Shown: piece after piece, positions 1 through 5,103 of the stretch | Numbering within the stretch: the first letter of the stretch is position 1 | Layout of the letters: every line of letters starts with the position of its first letter | Source of the DNA: Amylibacter sp. | Lineage (GTDB): Bacteria > Pseudomonadota > Alphaproteobacteria > Rhodobacterales > Rhodobacteraceae | DNA: 5,103 nucleotides | NCBI GenBank assembly: GCA_030625465.1 | Contig: DAOUQS010000155.1 | Location: forward strand, 1-5,103 | Reading direction: 5' to 3' | The notes under the pieces: generated by a model | Seen by the model: the letters and a program-made list of their open reading frames with translations, nothing else | Databases searched by the model: none | Told to the model about the DNA's origin: nothing | Program-made: the position numbers and the translations under genes

Positions 1-650
1 ACATGCGGCAATGCGATGATATTCACCGGCAGCGGGCATTCAGCGCATAGGCGTTTTATCAGCCCCGCATCCGCAAGGCCAGGCGCAAAAAACCCATCCG
101 CCCCCGCATTGGCAAAAGCGTCCGCGCGTTCCAGCGCCGCGTCCAGCATGGCATCGGTATGCGTGTCCGCTGCTGCTTTCAAAAACATATCGGTGCGCGC
201 ATTGATAAACACATCCGGCACAACCAGATCCGCCGCTTCACGCGCCGCATAAATGCGCCGCGCCTGCAACGATATGTCGTGCAGCCCTTCGCCGCCAACA
301 ATCTGGTCTTCAAAGTTAAAGCCAACGGCACCGGCCTGCACAATTTCCTGAACCGTTTCGGCAACCGCATCCGGGGTCACCCCGTAACCGCCCTCAATAT
401 CCGCGCTGGCAGGCAGATCAACCGCATCGACAATACGCCGCAGGTTTTCCGTAACCAGTGCCAGCGGAATTTTTTCACCATCGGCATAACCGAAAGCCGC
501 GGCGACCGGCCAACTGCCCGTGGCAATCGCCTTTGCATCGGCACCCGCCACAATCGCGGCACTGCCCGCGTCCCAGACATTAAACAGAACCACCGGATCT
601 GATTTCACATGAAGGGCCTTAAAGGCTTTTGCGCGATCACTTTGTTGCAT
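1..650 (-). CDS. Isocitrate lyase/PEP mutase superfamily protein, 3' end cut by window edge
   Basis: The first 216 residues are visible and the C-terminus lies beyond the left edge. The start at 650 is supported by AGGAG (plus-strand 658-662), seven bases upstream. The protein reads as the PEP mutase/isocitrate lyase-type TIM barrel: NVWDAGS (24-30), ATGSWPVAAAFGY (43-55), the metal-site motif ADIEGGYG (83-90), FNFED (111-115), NARTD (150-154) and AGADGFFAPG (182-191). Family members make or break C-C or P-C bonds next to a carboxylate with Mg2+, usually in the cytosol. After FNFED the sequence is QIVGGEGLHD. It therefore lacks the KRCGH-type cysteine loop of isocitrate and methylisocitrate lyases and the K-x-x-P-K-x-N-S-type loop of true PEP mutases. 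It belongs with the large uncharacterised branch often labelled carboxyvinyl-carboxyphosphonate phosphorylmutase, a name that should not be taken literally. It follows the oxidase gene by 27 bases, probably in one transcript. Family is confident; substrate is unknown. Confidence 0.9.
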   Translation of the reverse strand, partial: MQQSDRAKAFKALHVKSDPVVLFNVWDAGSAAIVAGADAKAIATGSWPVAAAFGYADGEKIPLALVTENLRRIVDAVDLPASADIEGGYGVTPDAVAETVQEIVQAGAVGFNFEDQIVGGEGLHDISLQARRIYAAREAADLVVPDVFINARTDMFLKAAADTHTDAMLDAALERADAFANAGADGFFAPGLADAGLIKRLCAECPLPVNIIALPH

Positions 651-677
651 GGGTTTTCTCCTGTAATACTCTTAAAT

Positions 678-1760
678 TCAGCTAAACCGTGTGGGGCGAA
701 AGTCCGCCAATAACGCGGACGGCTTACCGCCGGATATTTCTTGCGCCACCAACCGCCCGATCAAGGGGGCCAGCGTAATGCCGCTGTGCATGACCGCCAC
801 ATAAAGCCCTGGCGCATCTTTTGGCACCCCGACGGCAGGCATCCCGTCCAGTGGTACAGGCCGTTTTCCAACCATCACACGATCGACAACCAGGCCCTTC
901 ACATCGGGCAGCCGCAGCTTTAGACGCCCCAGCATTTTTTGGGCAAAATCGACAGGGCTTTCCGATTTACTTTCATCCAGACCGCCACCGCTAAAAATCT
1001 CGCCCATGATAATCCGGCCAGAACTGTCTTGACGAAAGTGAATATCCGGCGACATGATAATGTGCTCGATAACCGGCTCCACCGGTAGGCTATGCACGAT
1101 CACACCGGTTTTATTGTCCATCGGCAGCGCCACGCCGGAACGCGCCAGCAGGTCTTGCGACCAGGCCCCCGTTGCCACAACAACCCTATCGCCATGCATC
1201 GGGCCAAAATTGCTGTCGACCCCGACAATCCGACCGCCTTCACGTCGCAAGCCGTGAACCGCACAGCCCGCTACAATATACGCACCATTGGCCGAGGCCG
1301 CCGCCAACAATAAACGCACCATTTCGGCACCATCCGCCGCCCCTTCAATTCTGCCGGAAATACAATGCGCAGGCGGGTTTGCAACATTGGGTTCCATCTG
1401 GGAAAACCGTGCGGCATCAATGACTTTGGCCTCATAACCATAATCTTCCAGAATAGTGGCCTGATCCAATAGCGCCTGCCCCTGGTCTTCCCACCATAGG
1501 CTGCCATCCCATTTCACGGCCGCTTCCATCTGCATCGTCTCGCAAAGCCGCAAATATTCATAAATCGCTTCACGACGCAGCTTGTAATAGCTGCGGGTTT
1601 GCGCCGCTTTCGCATTGATCCAGCCAAATGACTTGCTACTGGCCCCGCTGGCAGGGGCTGCTTTTTCCAGCACGGTCACACGCGCCCCGGCTTTTGCCAG
1701 ATGATACGCAACCGAAGCCCCTATTATTCCGCCCCCGACAACAATCACATGTTCGGCCAT
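678..1760 (-). CDS. FAD-dependent oxidoreductase, DAO (D-amino acid/glycine oxidase-like) family
   Basis: A 360-residue protein ending in TGA at 680-678. The N-terminus carries a dinucleotide-binding Rossmann motif: VVGGGIIG (7-14), then VTVLEK with acidic E32 expected to bind the FAD ribose. Further DAO-family hallmarks are SSKSFGWINA (41-50), the second FAD contact VVVATGAWS (193-201), GKRPVPLDGMPAVG (298-311) and the C-terminal HSGITLAPLIG (325-335), which normally closes over the flavin. Members oxidise amino acids, N-methyl amines or imino acids to the imine or 2-oxo acid. They pass electrons to O2 or to the respiratory chain. No signal peptide or membrane helix is seen, so a soluble or peripheral cytoplasmic enzyme is likely. 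Length fits the family (about 350-430). I chose ATG at 1760 over the in-frame GTG at 1778 because GGAGGA lies just upstream and MAEHVIVVGGG is a typical N-terminus. The gene sits 14 bases after ctaA. The substrate cannot be determined here; glycine oxidase, D-amino acid dehydrogenase or a secondary-amine oxidase are all possible. Confidence 0.9.
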   Translation of the reverse strand: MAEHVIVVGGGIIGASVAYHLAKAGARVTVLEKAAPASGASSKSFGWINAKAAQTRSYYKLRREAIYEYLRLCETMQMEAAVKWDGSLWWEDQGQALLDQATILEDYGYEAKVIDAARFSQMEPNVANPPAHCISGRIEGAADGAEMVRLLLAAASANGAYIVAGCAVHGLRREGGRIVGVDSNFGPMHGDRVVVATGAWSQDLLARSGVALPMDNKTGVIVHSLPVEPVIEHIIMSPDIHFRQDSSGRIIMGEIFSGGGLDESKSESPVDFAQKMLGRLKLRLPDVKGLVVDRVMVGKRPVPLDGMPAVGVPKDAPGLYVAVMHSGITLAPLIGRLVAQEISGGKPSALLADFRPTRFS

Positions 1761-1764
1761 TGTA

Positions 1765-1770
1765 TCCTCC
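1765..1770 (-). promoter_or_regulatory. Shine-Dalgarno GGAGGA fixing the oxidoreductase start
   Basis: On the minus strand GGAGGA is followed by four bases and then ATG at 1760. The alternative upstream GTG (1778-1776) overlaps the ctaA stop as GTGA and would place this strong ribosome site inside the coding region. That makes the ATG the better start. The proximity to the ctaA stop (1777-1775) is compatible with translational coupling. Confidence 0.75.
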
Positions 1771-1774
1771 AAAA

Positions 1775-2911
1775 TCACCGCAGGCTTTGTACCTTTGGGT
1801 AAGTCGCCGCAAACACGGCTTTAAGCATCACTATAATTAACACAACCGCCCCGATCTGGTGGATAATCGCAATATGCCACTGGGCGGCATAAAGCACGGT
1901 GCCAATACCCAGAACCAGCTGCCCTAAAACCGCGACCATCATCAGGCTAAAGCCGCGTTTTACGTCACGCAACGCTGACGCACGACTTTTGAACCAGACA
2001 AAAAGGGCCACAATAAACACCAGATAACCCAAGATACGGTGGTTGAACTGCACGAAAGCGGGGTTTTCAAAGAAATTAGTCCACATTGGCGTGTAATCGA
2101 AACTTTCAGGCGGCAGAAACACGCCGTTCATCAACGGCCAGTCAATATAGCTGCGCCCCGCGTCAATACCGGCGACCAGCGCACCCAGCAACACTTGTCC
2201 AAAGGCCAGCACCAGCAGGATTTTACCCCAGCGTACCAACCCCGCATCCGCCTGCCTGCGGGCCTGAAACAATTCCGCTTCTTTGCAACGCAGCAACCAG
2301 ACATACCAGGCAATTGTTCCAAGAATGAAAAACGCCAACCCCAGATGTATCGCCAAACGGTAAGAGGCCACATCCACCATGCGCCCCGTCAATCCGGATG
2401 CAACCATCCACCAGCCAATCGCACCTTGTAAACCACCCAGAAACCCGATGAACAGCAAGCGCGGCGCCCAGCCCGCCGGAATACGTTTTGTTACGGCAAA
2501 AAAGATAAGCCCAATCGCCCAGACCAGCCCTACAAAACGGCCAAGTTGGCGGTGGCCCCATTCCCACCAATAAATTCCCTTGAACTCTTCCAACGTCATT
2601 TGGCTATTTTGCACTAAGAATTCTGGTGAATTCTTATACTTTTCGAACACTACGGTCCAATCAGCCATATTCATCGGTGGCAACGCACCCTTGACCAGTG
2701 CCCATTCGGTAATCGACAGACCACTATCGGTTAGGCGGGTTAAGCCACCCACTACGATCATCAAAGCGACCATCGCAAACAACAGCATTAACCATGATGC
2801 CACAGCACCCCGAGAGCCGCTACGCCCTTTGTCGATCAACCCGCCTTTGGGGGCTTCCTGTTTTGGTGTATCACTGGATACATCTTCAAAAATACTGCGT
2901 TTCTTGCTCAT
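1775..2911 (-). CDS. ctaA: Heme A synthase (COX15/CtaA family)
   Basis: A 378-residue inner-membrane protein that oxidises the C8 methyl group of heme O to the formyl group of heme A, the cofactor of aa3-type cytochrome c oxidase. Eight hydrophobic segments are visible at roughly 38-60, 122-141, 150-172, 185-207, 228-250, 290-308, 322-342 and 345-369. The catalytic and heme-ligand motifs are intact: GGLTRLTDSGLSITEW (55-70), the YWWEWGHRQLGR block (114-125) with E117 and H120, H189 in YRLAIHLGLAF, H291 in QFNHRILGY, and H346/H351 near the end. The only cysteine is C209, so the cysteine pairs of the Bacillus-type enzyme are absent, as in the proteobacterial/mitochondrial Cox15 type. The N-terminal 35 residues are polar and probably cytoplasmic. 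The start at 2911 is backed by GGAGG nine bases upstream. It lies 58 bases after trmJ. The oxidase subunit and heme O synthase genes are not in view. Confidence 0.97.
   Translation of the reverse strand: MSKKRSIFEDVSSDTPKQEAPKGGLIDKGRSGSRGAVASWLMLLFAMVALMIVVGGLTRLTDSGLSITEWALVKGALPPMNMADWTVVFEKYKNSPEFLVQNSQMTLEEFKGIYWWEWGHRQLGRFVGLVWAIGLIFFAVTKRIPAGWAPRLLFIGFLGGLQGAIGWWMVASGLTGRMVDVASYRLAIHLGLAFFILGTIAWYVWLLRCKEAELFQARRQADAGLVRWGKILLVLAFGQVLLGALVAGIDAGRSYIDWPLMNGVFLPPESFDYTPMWTNFFENPAFVQFNHRILGYLVFIVALFVWFKSRASALRDVKRGFSLMMVAVLGQLVLGIGTVLYAAQWHIAIIHQIGAVVLIIVMLKAVFAATYPKVQSLR
2615..2636. repeat. Perfect 9-bp inverted repeat with 4-base loop inside ctaA
   Basis: The arms are TAAGAATTC (2615-2623) and GAATTCTTA (2628-2636), separated by TGGT. 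Each arm contains GAATTC, itself a palindrome. In the ctaA message it could fold as a stem of nine pairs with loop ACCA. It encodes about residues 93-99, in the loop between the first membrane helix and the YWWEWGH motif. The local sequence is AT-richer than the rest of the gene. It has no U-tract and lies mid-gene, so it is not a normal terminator. Confidence 0.8.
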
Positions 2912-2969
2912 GGGTTTTTGCCTCCATTATGCTATAACTTAGGGGTAAATCCGTGGCGCGACAAGGATG

Positions 2970-3740
2970 CTAATCATCCTGCGGCTTTTTCACCAGTGAA
3001 CGGAACACCCCATGCAAGGTGCGCACATCCGCACTAGTCATTGGCATACGTGAAAACAGGTTGCGCAGGTTCAGGCGCATGCTTTCCGCCTTGTCCACAG
3101 GCCAAAAGAACCGCCTGTCGCGCAGGCGTTCCTCTAACCTTTCCGACAGTTTTTCAACCTCGATACCCGTGGCGAAATCTGTGCCTGCCAATGCCATCGC
3201 CTCTTCCGGGACATCCACGCCTTGACGGCGCCATTCATAGGCCAGCAACAACACGCATTGTGCCAGGTTTAATGATGCGAACGCCGGGTTTACCGGCACC
3301 GATATCAGCGCGTTTGCCCGCACCACATCATCATTTGCCAGCCCTGCCCGTTCAGGCCCGAACAACACGCCAACCTTTTTACCGTCAGCAATCAATGCGC
3401 GCGCATGTGCCATAGCGCGTTCCGGCGTCATAATCGGTTTAGTCAAATCGCGGGTACGCGCGGTTGTGGCAAAGACATAATGCAGATCGTCACAGGCCTC
3501 GGCCGTGGTCGCCGTCAGACGCACCTGGTCCAGAACCCGCGCGGCACCTGACGCCATTGTCGTGGCTTTTTGATTGGGCCAACCATCGCGCGGATTGACA
3601 ATCCGCATCCATTCCAGCCCAAAATTATACATTGCCCGTGCCGCCGCACCGATGTTTTCACCCATTTGTGGTTCTACAAGGATAAAACTGGGTTGTGGCC
3701 CGCTCCATTCAACGGCCTTGTCGTGATCTGTACCTGACAT
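2970..3740 (-). CDS. trmJ: TrmJ-like tRNA (cytidine/uridine-2'-O-)-methyltransferase, SPOUT/TrmH family
   Basis: A 256-residue cytosolic protein of the SPOUT class. Members related to TrmJ transfer a methyl group from S-adenosylmethionine to the 2'-oxygen of nucleotide 32 in the tRNA anticodon loop. The three knotted-fold motifs are clear: ENIGAAARAMYNFG (28-41) with N29 and R35, VLFGPERAGL (125-134), and SVPVNPAFASLNLAQCV (147-163) with the cofactor-pocket N158. The C-terminal extension (about 190-256), rich in charged helix, ends with RMPMTSADVRTLHGVFRSL (231-249) and matches the TrmJ subgroup layout. Length is near that of E. coli TrmJ (about 246). The start at 3740 has GGGAG ten bases upstream, a slightly long spacing, and the stop is TAG (2972-2970). 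It is the first gene of the minus-strand run and divergent from icd. Family assignment is firm. The exact tRNA target is inferred and could differ, because TrmH-family group 1 annotation alone does not fix it. Confidence 0.92.
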   Translation of the reverse strand: MSGTDHDKAVEWSGPQPSFILVEPQMGENIGAAARAMYNFGLEWMRIVNPRDGWPNQKATTMASGAARVLDQVRLTATTAEACDDLHYVFATTARTRDLTKPIMTPERAMAHARALIADGKKVGVLFGPERAGLANDDVVRANALISVPVNPAFASLNLAQCVLLLAYEWRRQGVDVPEEAMALAGTDFATGIEVEKLSERLEERLRDRRFFWPVDKAESMRLNLRNLFSRMPMTSADVRTLHGVFRSLVKKPQDD

Positions 3741-3769
3741 GATTTAGGGACTCCCATATACTTATGCGC

Positions 3770-3798
3770 CTGATACGCTTGGCACAGATTAAGTGCAA
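3770..3798 (-). promoter_or_regulatory. Candidate sigma-70 promoter for trmJ and possibly the downstream genes
   Basis: On the minus strand TTGCAC (3798-3793) is followed after exactly 17 bases by TATCAG (3775-3770). These resemble the -35 TTGACA and -10 TATAAT boxes. Initiation would fall near 3763, giving a leader of about 22 bases that includes the GGGAG ribosome site. Found by eye only. Confidence 0.45.
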
Positions 3799-3828
3799 GC
3801 TGCGACATATACCGCATATTTGTATACA

Positions 3829-3857
3829 TTCGCATACCGCCTTTTCATTTATAAAAA
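3829..3857 (+). promoter_or_regulatory. Weak candidate promoter for icd
   Basis: TTCGCA (3829-3834) precedes an AT-rich stretch containing TATAAA (3850-3855, spacing 15) and TAAAAA (3852-3857, spacing 17). Both boxes are only partial matches. TTGTAT at 3820-3825 is another -35 possibility, but its spacing to these boxes is too long. The region is the right place for the icd promoter; the exact boxes are uncertain. Confidence 0.25.
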
Positions 3858-3907
3858 TATACGTTAACAAGCCTCAAGTTCCAATTCCAAATAACCAGAG
3901 GTTCCAC

Positions 3908-5103
3908 ATGACCAAAATCAAAGTAGAAAATCCTGTCGTCGAGTTAGACGGCGATGAAATGACCCGTATCATCTGGCAGTTTATCAAAGACAAGTTGATC
4001 CTGCCGTATCTTGATATTGATCTAAAATACTACGATCTGGGCATGGAAGTGCGCGACGACACAGATGACCAAATCACCATTGATGCCGCAGAAGCGATTA
4101 AAAAATACGGTGTTGGCGTTAAATGTGCGACCATTACACCCGATGAACAGCGCGTTGAAGAATTTGGCCTGAAAAAAATGTGGCGTTCGCCAAACGGCAC
4201 CATCCGCAACATTCTGGGCGGCACAATTTTCCGCGCACCGATCATTTGCCGCAACGTGCCGCGTCTGGTTCCGGGTTGGACCCGTCCTATCGTGATCGGC
4301 CGCCATGCATTTGGTGACCAGTATAAAGCTACAGACTTTTTGTTTCCGGGCGAAGGCAAGCTGACAATGAAATTTGTCGGTAAAGACGGCACCGTAATTG
4401 AAAGAGACGTGTTTGACGCCCCTGCCGCAGGTGTGGCAATGGGCATGTACAATCTGGATGCGTCCATTCGCGATTTCGCGCGTGCTTCACTGAACTATGG
4501 TCTGAAACTGGGCTGGCCGGTTTACCTGTCCACCAAGAATACTATTCTGAAAGCCTATGACGGCCGCTTCAAGGATCTGTTTCAAGAGATTTTTGAAACC
4601 GAGTTTGAAGAAAAGTATAAAGCTGCCGGCATCACATACGAACACCGTTTGATCGACGATATGGTGGCTTGTGTGATGAAATGGAATGGCGGATTTGTCT
4701 GGGCATGTAAAAACTATGATGGCGACGTGCAGTCTGACACGGTTGCCCAAGGGTTCGGGTCACTGGGCCTGATGACATCACAACTGATGACCCCCGATGG
4801 CAAAATTGTTGAAGCCGAGGCCGCCCACGGTACCGTGACGCGCCACTATCGCCAACACCAAAAAGGTGAGGCCACCTCGACCAACTCCATCGCCTCTATT
4901 TATGCCTGGACAGGCGGCTTGAAGCACCGTGCCAAACTGGACGGCAACACAAAGCTGATGGAATTTGCCAACACGCTGGAAACTATCATCGTTGATACGG
5001 TTGAAAATGGTCACATGACCAAAGACTTGGCCCTGCTGGTTGGCCCGAACCAAGGTTGGTTAACCACGGAAGGGTTCCTGGAAAAAGTCGACGAGAACCT
5101 AAG
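3908..5103 (+). CDS. icd: NADP-dependent isocitrate dehydrogenase, 3' end cut by window edge
   Basis: 398 codons are visible with no stop. The family is usually about 404-407 residues, so only a few C-terminal codons are missing. The enzyme oxidatively decarboxylates isocitrate to 2-oxoglutarate with NADP+ and Mg2+/Mn2+ in the TCA cycle. It is the homodimeric, eukaryote-like type: residues known from human IDH1 recur at the same numbers, namely T77, S94, N96, R100, R109, R132 (in [10 protein letters not shown]) and Y139. Downstream, offset by two or one positions, are K210 in [15 protein letters not shown]250/D251 in LIDDMVA, the metal-binding D273 and D277 in YDGDVQSD, and the NADP-contact HGTVTRH (308-314) with N326. 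The start at 3908 is supported by AGAGG (3897-3901), six bases upstream. It is transcribed away from trmJ. The ORF appears intact with all catalytic residues. Confidence 0.97.
   Translation, partial: MTKIKVENPVVELDGDEMTRIIWQFIKDKLILPYLDIDLKYYDLGMEVRDDTDDQITIDAAEAIKKYGVGVKCATITPDEQRVEEFGLKKMWRSPNGTIRNILGGTIFRAPIICRNVPRLVPGWTRPIVIGRHAFGDQYKATDFLFPGEGKLTMKFVGKDGTVIERDVFDAPAAGVAMGMYNLDASIRDFARASLNYGLKLGWPVYLSTKNTILKAYDGRFKDLFQEIFETEFEEKYKAAGITYEHRLIDDMVACVMKWNGGFVWACKNYDGDVQSDTVAQGFGSLGLMTSQLMTPDGKIVEAEAAHGTVTRHYRQHQKGEATSTNSIASIYAWTGGLKHRAKLDGNTKLMEFANTLETIIVDTVENGHMTKDLALLVGPNQGWLTTEGFLEKVDENL

Larger units (their letters stand above)
3741..3907. promoter_or_regulatory. Divergent trmJ/icd intergenic region
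   Basis: These 167 bases hold the 5' ends of both flanking genes. The icd-proximal half (about 3803-3868) is AT-rich. It contains the perfect 8-bp palindrome TGTATACA (3821-3828), flanked by direct copies of ATACCGC at 3809-3815 and 3834-3840. These could be a regulator site between the two promoters, but I do not recognise the motif. No small ORF or RNA gene is evident. Confidence 0.6.

Noticed and set aside
159..602. Plus-strand 147-codon frame opposite the PEP mutase-like gene
   Set aside because: The minus-strand frame carries continuous family motifs over the same bases; the plus-strand product is arginine- and asparagine-rich with no recognisable domain.
1..650. Annotation as methylisocitrate lyase or genuine PEP mutase
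   Set aside because: The loop residues that define either activity are missing, so only the superfamily name is supported.
2039..2942. Long plus-strand open frames (up to 130 codons) opposite ctaA
   Set aside because: They are antisense to a clearly conserved gene. Their translations are rich in Pro, Arg, His and Gln with no recognisable domain, and no ribosome site stands out.
2912..2969. Possible terminator or separate promoter between trmJ and ctaA
   Set aside because: No stem followed by a T-run is visible. TTGTCG and TATAGC on the minus strand are spaced about 22 bases apart, too far for a standard promoter.
3747..3755. GGGACTCCC inverted repeat overlapping the trmJ ribosome-binding site
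   Set aside because: The arms are four bases with a one-base centre, too short and tight to form a hairpin; it probably arises by chance around the GGGAG ribosome site.
4022..5053. Minus-strand open frames opposite icd
   Set aside because: They lie antisense to a conserved intact enzyme and their translations show no family motif; they are coding shadows.

Overview
The window looks like a chromosomal core segment of an alphaproteobacterium. The best guess is Rhodobacterales (Roseobacter group) or a close relative. This rests on the heme A synthase, isocitrate dehydrogenase and TrmJ-like proteins, whose sequences read like that order's versions from memory. No search was run. Base composition looks moderate by eye, and coding density is high.

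Layout: four genes lie head to tail on the minus strand, and one lies on the plus strand at the right end. In minus-strand transcription order they are a TrmJ-like tRNA 2'-O-methyltransferase (3740-2970), heme A synthase ctaA (2911-1775), an FAD-dependent DAO-family oxidoreductase (1760-678), and an isocitrate lyase/PEP mutase superfamily protein (650 to beyond the left edge). The gaps between them are 58, 14 and 27 bases and no convincing terminator is visible, so they may be co-transcribed. A 167-base divergent region (3741-3907) separates trmJ from icd, which encodes NADP-type isocitrate dehydrogenase and runs off the right edge a few codons short of its expected end. No stretch over 300 bases lacks a gene.

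How the genes relate: icd (TCA cycle) and ctaA (heme a for the aa3-type terminal oxidase) both serve aerobic respiration, and TrmJ is tRNA housekeeping. The two downstream genes look like small-molecule catabolism (an amine or amino-acid oxidase and a 2-oxo-acid-type C-C/P-C lyase fold). Their substrates cannot be read from sequence. I saw no tRNA or rRNA, mobile element, CRISPR, phage or defence signature. I found no convincing new system. The points worth a second look are the uncharacterised active-site loop of the PEP-mutase-like protein and its pairing with the oxidase, a perfect 9-bp inverted repeat inside ctaA, and the palindrome and repeats in the trmJ/icd intergenic region.
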